Notes under the pieces: generated by a model
Database searches by the model: none
What the model was told of the DNA's origin: nothing
What the model saw: the letters and a program-made list of their open reading frames with translations, nothing else
Shown here: positions 11,199-21,485 of the stretch, piece after piece
How positions within the stretch are numbered: the first letter of the stretch is position 1
How the letters are laid out: each line of letters begins with the position of its first letter
NCBI RefSeq assembly: GCF_918797505.1
Contig: NC_092799.1
Span: 25,668,382 to 25,732,381, forward strand
DNA: 64,000 nt
DNA from: Bemisia tabaci
Lineage: Eukaryota > Arthropoda > Insecta > Hemiptera > Aleyrodidae
Reading direction: 5' to 3'
Position numbers and translations under genes: made by a program

Positions 11199-11670
11199 CA
11201 GGGTTGCCACAGTCAGCACTGGAAAAAAAAGAATCTTAAATTTGCCGCCAAGAAGTATTTCTTCTTAAATTAAGAATTTTTCTGGTTAATATAAGTTACT
11301 TTTTTGCTTAACCCAAGCCTTATTTGTCTTGTATCAAGAAAAAGTCAGCTTAAAGCAAGATAAAACAAATTCTTGGCGGCAAATTCAAGAATCATCATGC
11401 TTGATGCAAGCTACTTTTTTTCCAGTGAGGGAAATCCGAGAAATGTCTGGGAATTTTAAGAAGTCAGGGAAAACCGGGAAATTGTCAGGGAAAATTTATT
11501 AAATGACCTTTATTTGCTTCTTAGAATGGATTTGACGTTTAGAACAACAAATTTTGCCTGGGAACTGTTTCAAATATGTCATTTCGGTCTTACGACGTTT
11601 CTTTAATTGTCAGGGAATTTTACTCAATCGTGTCAGGGAATTTAATTTTCTAAATTTCGTGGCAACCCTG
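11199..11670. mobile_element. Family H element interrupted by a family B MITE
   Basis: The ends are CAGGGTTGCCAC and GTGGCAACCCTG, with several GTCAGGGAATTTTA-like words inside. A family B element sits at 11217-11427. Removing it together with one copy of the flanking AG restores the phrase seen uninterrupted at 23509-23530 (GCCACAGTCAGGGAA). Confidence 0.85.
11217..11427. mobile_element. Family B MITE, 211 bp
   Basis: The termini are CACTGGAAAAAAAAGAATC and TTTTTTTCCAGTG. Inverted internal blocks include TTTGCCGCCAAGAA and TTCTTGGCGGCAAA. It is flanked by AG on both sides, a 2-bp duplication confirmed by the empty site in the family H copy at 23.5 kb. Confidence 0.9.
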
Positions 11671-13356
11671 TGATGAGGGATAAGGCAAAACATTTTGGTT
11701 GCAACTCAGCTAAAAGTTGAATGTCTCAAAGCAATCCCATTAAATTTTGTGGTGTTATGATTTCTTTAATACCCGAAAGAGATACGTCAACGAATGAAAA
11801 GTTGCAATTCCTTCATCCGACGTAATTTCGTAAATGTAGGAGTTGTAACATCCAGGAAATAAACGAGACAGCTGCAGTAGAGGCATCGGGAGAGGTTGAA
11901 CATGAGATCTTTTTACCAAAACTGCAAATTTTGATGTTAATTCCTTCAAATTATGACTTTTAAGGGGGATTTTCAGACGAACTTTTACAGAAAAACTAAT
12001 GGAACTTCTTTCAAACCCTTTTTGTTTTTTAAAAACTGGACGTATTTATGCTAAATGGAACTAAATGCATAGGTTATGCGTGCAACATAGTTCCTTCTAG
12101 CATAAATACGTCCAACTGAGATATAACTTTTTAATGTTCCCACACTGCCCAAACTTTCCCATTAACTCTGTTTCCACCGTGGGCTGTATAGCTATAAGTA
12201 GTTCATTTATTACTGGGATGGACCTTCCAATTCATATAGCACACCAAGTTTCCGAACTTAAGCATCGAATGTATCACCTCCAGGAAACCTCCGGCATCTG
12301 TCGTTTCCGGAGCTCACTGAAGAAAAAAGTGGGGTTCTGCGAAACTTTCCGACTACCCTGTATCAGCATGATTCACATAAATCATTTGTAGTTTCTGATT
12401 ATTCATAGCTGATAGGCAACAATGGATCCCAACAGTTCCTAGCCGCGTGCGCCCTGTAGTACTCCTCTGCGCCCACACCGGCTGCGCTAGTTCCAGGCGA
12501 ATTACTCCTTTATGGTATATAGCCGGAAAGGGAAAATTGGGAATGGAAGGGAATGTAGGAAAATATCCCTGCCATTTTGTGAGGCGTGAATATCATAAGA
12601 ACTCTTGCAATTCGAAAAAACAGAAATTACCGTAATTTCGTAAGAAATAAAAACTATAGAATTAGTGTGTGGTGCTTGAACTTGATCGTGCCTAGCTTGA
12701 GAGTCGTAATTAAGTAGGGCTTGAACTGAAAACAATTTCCTCTTGAATTTAGAGGAATACATACATACAAGTCGCTTTACAGCACTCCCCCGCGCTCTAC
12801 GACTCCTAACCTCCACTGCTCTCTTTCAAACCACAAATATTGGGGAATTGAGCACCTTAACATTTCCGCTTCAACCCCCTCTTTCCAACCTTTCATTGGG
12901 CGCTCTCTGCGTCTTCTCCCAGCAGGAACCCAATGAAGGACCTTCTTCGGCAACCTGTCTCCGGAGGAGGAATCAGAGGAATTCCCTGGTTATATCTTGC
13001 GTAAATATTTTTTTTCAAATCAGCTAGTATACATTTAAAAACGATTGGATTCCTTTTTCGGACAATATTCTCTGGAATTTCCTGTTGATTCATGCAGTAT
13101 CTAAATGATGTCAGTAAATATGTCACGCTACCATCTTAACGCCTCAGTTGACACTCAGATGATTTTTTGTAAAATAATGTGATCCCTCTCCATGATCGTG
13201 ACAAATCCTATATTCCCAGAAATGTTGTTTTTTTTTTATCATTACAAATATCGCTATGATAATTCCTCTTGTATAGCGTCTGATTTGTAGTTTGTCTATG
13301 ATAGCTGTAATACTATTTTTGCAGTTTGCAAGATTCTTCTGATCTACGTCCACCAG
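11671..13356. other. Non-genic sequence with a small palindrome at 12036-12114
   Basis: At 12036-12114 CTGGACGTATTTATGCTAAA and TTCTAGCATAAATACGTCC form a compact palindrome of about 79 bp, probably a tiny MITE. The remainder shows no recognised domain or repeat. Confidence 0.5.
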
Positions 13357-13522
13357 TCACGTGGCGGGCTTTGCAATATATCGATTGATTTGCTATTATA
13401 ACCTGTGTAAAAGGATCTATAGAAAGGGTGTTCGCAACGAATACCTTAATAATAATCGATGCGTTTTCATAGCTTCAAATGGGGAATTGTCGATAATCGA
13501 TCATTCACGCCTCGCCATTGGT
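13357..13522. repeat. Family L MITE, degenerate copy
   Basis: Runs from CACGTGGCGGGCTTTGCAAT to TTCACGCCTCGCCATTGG, with AATATATCGATTG and GATAATCGATCATTCACG near the two ends, as in the better copy at 58038-58198. Confidence 0.65.
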
Positions 13523-13619
13523 GTCTTCGATCATTAAGGACAGAGAGTTGATTTACTGATAGTAGTAACATCAGCTAACATACGAAATTTTAAGCAAATT
13601 GATGCGTGTTGCCCCAAAA

Positions 13620-14171
13620 TGGACCACTGGACAAGGTACGAATTAAAGAATTCTGATACATGTTTCTTAACTAAAATATTACGCAGAACACGATTCGTGC
13701 AACGAAAATGTCTGAAACCAACTCCTAACGAAGATATTAACGTTTTTATTTCACATTGGTCACAAGGAATTTGAACTGCCCGCTCACAAGAAACTCAAAG
13801 CTCTACGTGAGTCGAATCGCGCATTACAACGGTTTCAGCAATCTTCTCAATCGAGCAATGTTCATTTCCCATAACGTGTTGTTCAAAATATAAGCAATTT
13901 GCTATAGCTGAGCCAAAGAGTCAAGATTGAGGTTGCCAGATTTTTACATCGTAGAGACTGTCATGATCAACGTTTAGCGCGCGATGTGAATCACGTAGAG
14001 CATTGAGTTTTCATGAGCGGGTGGTTTGAATTCACGCATCAAGAATCATTGAATATCTTCGTAAGGAGTTGATTTCGGTAATTTTCGTTGTGCGTATCGT
14101 GTTCTATGTAAAATTTCGGTTAAGAAGCATGTATCAGAATGCTGAAATTCGTACCTTGTCTAGTGGTCCAT
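13620..14171. mobile_element. Family T inverted-repeat element, about 550 bp
   Basis: The left arm (13620-13740) starts TGGACCACTGGACAAGGTAC and includes ACACGATTCGTGCAACG. The right arm (about 14050-14171) is its degenerate reverse complement, ending CCTTGTCTAGTGGTCCATTG. Related right arms appear inside both units of the tandem duplication at 58.9-60.6 kb. Confidence 0.75.
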
Positions 14172-14381
14172 TGGAAAAGAAAGTGGAAAACTATATTCTT
14201 AAGAGAAATGAATCTTTGTGCGGCGAGCAACACCCATAACGCGGTTGAAGTGTTTCAGTGCCGCTACCATTTCCGCATGTGACTGCTGTTATCCTTGTAG
14301 TGCATACTTCCGTCAAAGTTATTTCATGTGGCGGAAAGTATTTTTAGTTCCTCGGGAAGGGATCGTGTAGGAGGTGAGATG

Positions 14382-14420
14382 TATAAATACACGGACAGAC
14401 TCGGAAAAAGAAAGCTCATC
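14382..14420 (+). promoter_or_regulatory. Candidate TATA-box core promoter
   Basis: TATAAATA at 14382-14389 is followed about 33 bases later by an initiator-like TCATCT at about 14416. The spacing suits an insect RNA polymerase II core promoter. A short secreted-peptide-like frame begins about 80 bases downstream. Confidence 0.45.
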
Positions 14421-14498
14421 TGCGTGATAGTGCGTGGCTAATTGTTTTGACCGCCTTTTCCGACTTCAAAGCTCAACGATTCGCGAGCCGGCGCAGTT

Positions 14499-14747
14499 TT
14501 GAAGCTGTCCATTCTGCTGTTCGTTAGTCATGCTCAAAGTCTTGTTTCGAGGTCTGAGTGCACTGATAAAAAATGCAGACACGAAATTTTTCCGTCGGTG
14601 GAAACTATTTTTGAAAATGATCCGGAACTAATCGGACGACATTTTGCAAGAAGGAACCACTGCATCCCCATGCAGATGGACGCTCTTATGGATGAGCGAA
14701 AAATATTGGTTCCTCATTGCAAAATGCGGGGGAGAATTTGCACATAA
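14499..14747 (+). CDS. Candidate small secreted cysteine-containing peptide, non-AUG start
   Basis: The 82-codon frame begins at TTG and reads KLSILLFVSHAQSLVSRS, which looks like a signal peptide with cleavage near residue 19. A charged mature part of about 63 residues follows, with cysteines at 21, 26, 55, 74 and 81. The stop TAA lies at 14745-14747. The frame is open back to 14451 but contains no ATG before residue 58, so either the original ATG has mutated to TTG (a young pseudogene), a short upstream exon is missing, or the frame is chance. The first ATG after the predicted transcription start, at 14530 in another frame, gives a 33-residue arginine/lysine-rich peptide and may be the true product or a decoy. 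The TATA box at 14382 supports transcription. I do not recognise a family. Confidence 0.3.
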   Translation: MKLSILLFVSHAQSLVSRSECTDKKCRHEIFPSVETIFENDPELIGRHFARRNHCIPMQMDALMDERKILVPHCKMRGRICT

Positions 14748-14749
14748 AA

Positions 14750-16288
14750 TTTTTATTGTTTTATCTGAATGTGCTCAATGAGCTGAGTTTTCAGTATGTT
14801 TTTTAATTTTTTTCTTGAAATGGGAAATAAGAGGAAGAAAGATTTAAACGTTTGAGAAAATTGTGCTGCCTTGTGACGTCATTTGGCGGCATTTTCCACC
14901 TTTACACATGTATTTTAGCAGATTAGGTCCAATAATCGTCCAATTTAGCAACCTATGCTATTTTCGTGCTCCTAGTTTTCTCAGCAGTTTTATTCTAAAT
15001 ATGAAAGTTACAAAATTTCAGACACCTGCAAAGTCTCCAATGAGCCCGATTTCCCAACCGCAACAAGTCACTTTTTTGCGGTGTGCCTCTCATCTAGATC
15101 CAAACTCAATTTCCCCATTTTTTCTTGATTTGCGATCTTTCGCAAGAGAAATGCTGTAGAGACGGCTTGTTCGTGGTGAGGGGGACGTCTGACGGCCGGC
15201 CCCTTCAAAGATTTCAAAGTTTTGAAATTGCGTATTATGGGTTTCTGATTTTCAAAACTTTTATGGACCCACCGACCCGAGGTGATGAAGTGAAGAAATG
15301 ACAAAATGGGTTTCTCAGCACTGGTCTCCTTTTTCCGACGGATGATCCCATTTACGCATTGTAATATCCGTGAGAACTTACTCGAAGCCATTGTTAACAT
15401 GCATCTTTAATAGGTTCTGCTGGAAGCTGTAATGATAATTTGCAATCGTCAGTTGCGCTCACTAATTATTGTGAGAAAATGCGCTCCATGCATTAGTACA
15501 CTCGGCTCAGTTCTGGCAAAAGTTTATCCAAGTTTCCTCGCGCTCAAAGTGAAGGTCATCTGGAAGTTTCGGTCGCGCTATAAACATCAGGTTCCGAGAT
15601 TTATTCGCTTTTCGAATGGGTTGTCTGTAAATAGTGAATGAATGTTTCCGCTCTCAGCGTGAGTCGAAACCAGACGGCGAAGCATGTTTATTGGCGGTCG
15701 ATCATTTCAGAGAAGAGAAGCGAGCATCTCTCCTGTGTGCCCGCAAGAGGCAAAAATAATCTACTCCTTTCAGCTCTCTGACTGTTTGGAATTGCGTTGA
15801 TGTTTTTCTTTGCAAAGACGTTGAAAGCTCGATAAAAGATGCTCCTCATCGATTTTTGTAAAAAGAACCTATACAGAGGAAAATAAAACTACGGTTATAA
15901 TGCGGTAAAAAGTCTGATCATTTCAAACATTAGTATGCCTGTTTGATTTTAGCGCCAGCGAAAGTTAAGTTGCGTCAGCTGGAGGTCAGTGGCAATTCTT
16001 AAAAACAAACATAATTATTAAGAGTCCTATAATCAGGAGCATAATTTTCCTAAAATGTTTGTCGGTTTCAAATAACATGCTACCTTACTTACTTATCATC
16101 AGGATTCTCCATAAAATCTTTGTCGAATTTTTTATTTCTATTATCATTAAAGGCAATCTCACAAAAATCGTAAGATGTTCTCATCAAAAATGTCTCGCAA
16201 GTAAAAAGCCCAGCAATCATTCAATTAATTAGAAATCGTGAAACTTTTCACTTTGTGGTGCCTCGAAAGCACTTCAGGGAGCCTTCTA
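14750..16288. other. Non-genic; contains a family V fragment at 14815-15045
   Basis: The phrases GTGACGTCATTTGGCGGC, ATGTATTTTAGCAGATTAG and TTTCAGACACCTGCAAA also occur, in the same order, inside the family V copy at 33634-34613 (about 34330-34520). The rest, to 16288, shows nothing recognisable. Confidence 0.5.
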
Positions 16289-16499
16289 TACTGGAAAAAA
16301 AAGAATCTTAAATTTGCCGCCAAGAAGTATTTCTTCTTAAATCAAGAATTTTGCTGGTTAATATAAGTTACTCTTTTGCTTAACACAAGCATTACTTTTC
16401 TTGAATCAAGAAAAAGTCAGCTTAAAGCAAGGTAAAGAAAATTCTTGGCGGCAAATTCAAGAATTATCATACTTGATCCAAGCTACTTTTTTTTCAGTG
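16289..16499. mobile_element. Family B MITE, second copy, 211 bp
   Basis: It has the same length and near-identical sequence to 11217-11427. The first base is T instead of C (TACTGGAAAA), and it ends TTTTTTTTCAGTG. TA flanks both sides, consistent with a 2-bp duplication. Confidence 0.9.
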
Positions 16500-17306
16500 T
16501 AAACAAGCAGTGATATCCTATCTTTGATTGATCAACGGTGTGTACCGTTTGGATTTCACTGAAACTTTAGGGTGGCCGTAAAAAAGTTCAACCTGCGGAC
16601 GATTTTGGGTTGGATGGATTACTGAAGCATGCAATATGCTAAGTTAAGGCGGTATATTGACGCAAGTATCTCGCGAAAATTTTGGCTTTGGATGGGATAA
16701 TTCGTGTCTGATTAGCATCACCGAAGGTGTAACACGTTTGTGATTTGTACGATACACCGAAATGAGAGCACCCGAAATTATAATCCGCGAGAAAGCTATA
16801 AATCCAATAACGAGCGAACTGCCTCCATGAATCGCTAATGCAACCATGATTTATGAAATATTAAGCAATGTTGTCGGATTAGGCAAAAAATGGTTCGAAA
16901 TTTGATGAGTTCAGTTATTCTTTTGAACCATTTACTTTCAGATCATATTTTTACTTCAGTATCACAGTTTCAATTCTGAGAGTCAGTGACACTTAACAAT
17001 TCCACTAAGTCTATCACCTATTGCCACTGTCAAAAGTCCCCATCTTGATAGTGCTCTTGTGATAAGTAGCGTCCATATAATCGCTGTTAGCCCAATATTG
17101 GCCCAATCAAGTTGAATTTTGCGAAATTTTGTTTTGTCGCCTTCAAGAGACGGCGAATGACAGACTTGCGAATCGAGCCAAGCGAAACTTTGAAGTGTAT
17201 TTTGTTATAAAATTAAAGTGGTGGTGCGGGACTAATAGATTACCCTGTATTTATGTTGTAAAGTTATTTTTAAGGTGAAAGGTCCAACTTTCTTCGAAAG
17301 AAAAAT
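16500..17306. other. Non-genic sequence
   Basis: The minus-strand frame at 16644-16847 contains a hydrophobic run (SLVIGFIAFSRIIISGALIS) that could span a membrane. It has no homologue I recognise, no promoter and no neighbours, so it was not called. Confidence 0.4.
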
Positions 17307-17434
17307 GGTCAGCTTCCCCCTTCAAATCTCTTGGAGGAGATAGTATGGTTTCGGGTAAAACGAAGGCATTGGTCAGCTTCCCCCTTCAAATCTCTTGGAG
17401 GAGATAGTATTGTTTCGGGTAAAACGAAGGCATC
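17307..17434. repeat. 64-bp tandem duplication
   Basis: Two units, 17307-17370 and 17371-17434, both begin GGTCAGCTTCCCCCTTCAAA and end AAAACGAAGGCAT. They differ at very few positions, indicating a recent local duplication. Confidence 0.9.
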
Positions 17435-17516
17435 CGATTTAATTTGGAGGAAAGCTTGGGATTTTAGCTAAATAGTGTCTATTATGGCAAGAGATGCTTT
17501 CACGCCGCCAATTTTC

Positions 17517-17705
17517 AGTGTGAATCATCGGCTATCGATATATTTCCATCTGAAGTTATGGTAAAGGATCGATTATTGAAGTGGCCGTTACCGACACACC
17601 GGCAATCGATTCATTTCCATACCTTCAAATGGCGGATCAATCGATCCATCGTCAAAGCACGCCATATCGCGGCCTGGAAATCATACGGTGCGAAATCCCG
17701 ACGGC
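17517..17705. repeat. Family L MITE, copy abutting family V
   Basis: GGCTATCGATATATTTCCAT, GGTAAAGGATCGATTATTGA, then CAAATGGCGGATCAATCGAT and CACGCCATATCGCGGCC mark a degenerate palindrome like the copy at 58038-58198. Confidence 0.6.
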
Positions 17706-17716
17706 GCCGGCGCACA

Positions 17717-18576
17717 GTCGATCGAGCCAATCACAGAGGTCGGACATGAAATTTTTGACTCAAACTACAAATTTTGATTTTTATTTCGTCACATTTTCAA
17801 TTTCGAAGGGTGTTTGTAGAAGACTATTTCACGTGGAAACCAATGGAACCACTTTCAGAATCTCAAAATTTTGTCTAAACGGAGTTTTAAGCGTTTAATG
17901 TCTCCAAATTTTGTCCGACCTCTCCCATTCACTGGAAAAAAAATCACATTGGATCTAGAGTCTAGACTCTTGAAAACATTGACAAGAAAAAATACTCTCG
18001 ATTCAATCGGATTTTTGCTCGAATCGAAACGAAATCCGCGTAAATTAAGAGGCTATGTTCTTCTTGATTTAAGCCAGATTCTGATTGAATCAAGAGTACT
18101 TTTCCTTGTCGGTGTTTTCAAGAGTCTGGACTCTAGATCCAATGTGTTTCCTTTTATCCAGTGAACGTATCCTGCTAGAACAATTATGAAACCTCTCAAA
18201 AACACCAGAGTTTTTTCGCTGTCTCAGGAGGAAACGCAATGTTTTGTAAGACGTTTAGCGTATGTCAATTAATTTTGAAAATGTAAATGGTATAGTATTT
18301 AATTTTTTTCTCTCTCTTTTTCAGGTAATGTCTGCTGCTTGTCTCTCTCACAACTCAGTTTGGTATGATAAAATCTGAATTTTTAAATAATTATTTTTCA
18401 CGTTTTATTGGCACCACTTGAGTTTTACAAACCTCTGCTAGATCGATACGTTCTTGATTTAAGCTAGATTCTGATTGAATCAAGAGTACTTTTTCTTGTC
18501 AATGTTTTCAAGAGTCTGGACTCTAGATCCAATGTGTTTTTTTTCCAGTGTTGACTTGATCCACCGTGCGGCGGTG
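17717..18576. mobile_element. Family V element interrupted by a composite family A insertion
   Basis: The left end, GTCGATCGAGCCAATCACAG then AGGTCGGACATG, mirrors the right end, GTCCGACCTCTCCCATTGAC then TTGATCCACCGTGCG. The right end is split after CCCATT by 17930-18550 and resumes TTGACTTGATCC at 18551. Other copies are at 25049-25268, 33634-34613 and 62421-62622. Confidence 0.8.
17930..18550. mobile_element. Composite family A element, 621 bp, with captured internal DNA
   Basis: The insertion starts CACTGGAAAAAAAATC at 17930 and ends TTTTTTTTCCAGTG at 18550. TT flanks both sides and the family V target is restored exactly when it is removed. Inside are a full family A copy (17930-18163), then about 287 bp with no similarity to family A (18164-18450), then a lone family A right half (18451-18550). 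The simplest reading is that two neighbouring family A units moved as one, carrying the DNA between them. Nothing coding is recognised in the carried part. It does contain a polypyrimidine tract ending TTTTTCAGGTAATG, which resembles a splice acceptor overlapping a donor. Confidence 0.75.
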
Positions 18577-20023
18577 AGGTGAGATATCGCCGTCTTGCAG
18601 CGGGTATTTAAGTCTGAAAAATCTGAAGGAGTAATAAATAAAATAATCGCCGCTTGAAATCTGGTTTGGCGCGGCCTCTTTAAACGGGGACCCGGGGAGG
18701 TCCTGGTCCGATGAGGGCAGAATAGCTGCGTGCGCCGCGTCTTCCGAACGCTTCCAGCAACGGATGATCTTAAACAGGATCTGATAAAACGTGGCAATCA
18801 CACGTCAGATTCCTGCCGCGGGTCTCATGCTTCTGAGATCGTCCCGATTAAAGTACACAAGTATTTAAGACGGCCACACACCGCATGTACATGCTCGCAA
18901 TCGGCCATGTTCAACACATACACTTCAACAAAAATTCGGTTTTTCTTTATGAAATCTAAAAATTGTTAAAATTTTGAAGGTTCAGAAAAGATCTTATCGA
19001 AAGGAGGGATATCGAATGTCGATAAGGGCCGATTTTGGGCCCACACTGGCTGAATTTCCTCCACTTAACGATTTTGTGCGCACTGAAGGTCTATATGTTT
19101 TTACGGAATGCATCATGATTTAGTCATTTTCGGTTTCTCTTTGGGCCTGAAACTGCCCTAAACATGGGTTTGAGGGCCAATTTTGGCAAAAATTCGGGGT
19201 TTTCGCCTAAATTGGCCTCTAGGTCTATGTTTAGGTCATTTTGGAGGACAAGTTGCATAAGTGCAGTTTTTGCTATTTCGAGAAATGCGTGTTTTAAGTT
19301 TCGAAATTACATGGAGCCTTATGACGGAGAGAAAGTTCAAACTGACTTTTTAGTCATTAAAAAGTAGAATTTAGGAGCAAATTTTTCAAGCAAATTGCAT
19401 TGAGACTAGTTTTATACTTGATATCATTGATATCTCAATTTTTTTCAAAAACTGCACTTATGTACCTTGTCCTCATAGCCCCTCAAATGTAAGTTTGAGT
19501 GACAAACCCCTCTGCTCATCGGTATCAATCAACTAGAAATCGGAAGTGAAAATTAGAAAATTCCATGAAACGCAAAAAATATGCACTTCAGGAGGTTAAT
19601 TCCTCGCTTACTTTTTAAAAACTGAGAGCACGTAACCGCGAACATATGCATTCACAATATGCTGGCAGGTACCGGTACCCGCCCAAATATTGGTGCAACG
19701 AAAACGTTAAAGATTAGATAGTATATTTTGTGTCAACAGCCGCCTACCTCTTACAACACTTTCATTGATCCAACATAATACGTATCGATAGCGTTGGCGC
19801 ACTTGATGGCGATATTTGATGACAGTAGCTTCACGTTGACATGACATGGGTACAAACTATCAATGCTCTTCATGCATGGAATTTCGGGAAGGAAATTAAA
19901 GAAATTGTATTAATATTAAAATAGGTACAAAATTTGCATTATTTACATGAAAAAATGAAGACTACATTGAAGTCTAAACGCAGTCCGGTAGTTTGGTATC
20001 TCTAGAACAAATAGACGATATTT
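18577..20023. other. Non-genic sequence
   Basis: The slightly GC-richer part at 18560-18860 and the rest show no domain or recognised repeat. Confidence 0.45.
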
Positions 20024-20405
20024 CGCAATTAGGAACTACAATTGAACCGCGTTAAACAGAAAGGAACCAAGCTACATCAGCTATTGCCTTTAATTGGGCA
20101 ATTTAATTTTTTACATGAAAACGGTTTTGCGGATTTTCGTGTAAATTTCAGTGAAAATTCTCCATATGGTGCGAAGCAAATTCCCTAAAATGTTCAAAGA
20201 AATCCGAACAACCGTTCTCTCGTAAAAAATGTAATTGGCCAGGTAAACTTGGCAATAGCTGATGTGGCTTGGTTCCTTTCTGTTAAACTCGGTCCAATTG
20301 CTGGCTTATCCGTAAAAACACTCATGCGCTTAGGGAAACTAATGGCACATATGTTTTTTCTAACTCGAGTCTGGTATTATCGTCCTCATTGCAAAATGTA
20401 GTCTA
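20024..20405. mobile_element. Family S repeat interrupted by a family R palindrome
   Basis: The flanks GCAATTAGGAACTACAAT and CTGGCTTATCCGTAAAAACA are contiguous in the family S copy at 10030-10158. The 260-bp element between them (20040-20300) has inverted ends, AACCGCGTTAAACAGAAAGG and CCTTTCTGTTAAACTCGGT. Confidence 0.7.
20040..20300. mobile_element. Family R MITE, about 260 bp
   Basis: The inverted terminal blocks are ACAGAAAGGAACCAAGCTAC ... AGCTATTGCC and GGCAATAGCTGATGTGGCTT ... CTGTTAAACTCGG. A second copy begins at 63819 and runs off the window; a fragment lies at 57503-57551. Confidence 0.85.
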
Positions 20406-21259
20406 AACAGAAAAGGCTGCCACGCCCCGCGAATTCGAATCAAATTAGGTAAGGATCATGGGCGTTGGTGGGTCTGAATGCAAGTCTTGGAAAACCATCC
20501 AAGGGAAAAATCGCCGTGCTTTCACGAATAAGAAAATCAGGTAATGAACACAACGAAGGTGAAATGTGAATATTACCACCTTCTTAAGTTTGACCTTGCT
20601 AAGCACAATTTTTGTTTCGAAAAGAGCGTTAGTAGTATGTTGAATGTCTGCACTTTGCATCCCATGACATCATCACGCAGTTGAATCTACTCATGGGCAA
20701 AGTACGAAAGTTCTAAAACTCATGATCCCTGGCCTCTCGACTAGCAAGAAAAGCCAGGGCCCTTGAGTTTTTGAACCCCCGCCTGTTTCGCACGAGTCGA
20801 TTTGTTCGTTCTGTGTGAATCATACCACATTTACATATGGAATTTTGGCGCCGTGCCGCTACGCTCGTTGCGCAGTGGGTTAAGATTGAGCTTTTATCGG
20901 CTAGAATTTTACGGTTTGAGGCGAAAAGTCTATTTTGCAGGATTTCAAATTGAAAGAAGTACATTTAAAAGCGATGTTCATGTTCGATGTATCCAAGTCC
21001 TCTAGCCCTAAGTTTTCATTAAAGTTTAAAGACTCTATGGCCGAAATAAAGAGAAGTAGTGATTTTATGAGCGTGTTAAAACTTATAAAAACTGCACTTC
21101 TCATTATATGAAGCCACGAGTGTAAAGGTGAAACAAGGTTGTTTGAAATCGTTTTCATTTTTCGCATGAAGCTCACTTCGAAGTTTTTGAGCTTTTGATC
21201 GTAATGATCTCGATCGGTAAACTAGGGTAGAAGTGTTAGGATCAGGTGGGAAAATTACA
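20406..21259. other. Non-genic sequence
   Basis: No recognised repeat or domain was found. Confidence 0.45.
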
Positions 21260-21485
21260 CACTTTAAAAAAAACACATTGGATCTAGAGTTCAGACTCTT
21301 GAAAACATTGACAAGAAAAAATACTCTTGAATCAATCAGATTTTTGCTTAAATCAAAAGGAAATCCGCTCAAATTAAGAGGCTTGGTTCTTGATTTAAGC
21401 AAAAATCCGATTGAATCAAGCGTATTTTTTCTTGTCGATGATTTTAAGAGTCCGGACTGTAGATCCAATGTGTTTTTTTCCAGTG
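21260..21485. mobile_element. Family A MITE
   Basis: The left end is CACTTTAAAAAAAACACATT (two changes from consensus) and the right end TTTTTTTCCAGTG. CA flanks both sides, a 2-bp duplication. The arms carry GATCTAGAGT and ACTGTAGATCC blocks and a central GAGGCTTGGTTC. Confidence 0.9.

Noticed and set aside
16644..16847. Small protein with a possible membrane segment
   Set aside because: One hydrophobic run in an isolated 67-codon frame is expected by chance; no promoter, homologue or neighbour supports it.
17930..18163. Family A copy at 17930 as a separate insertion with its own duplication
   Set aside because: Its right flank (AA) does not match the left (TT); the duplication and restored target are found only with the right border at 18550.
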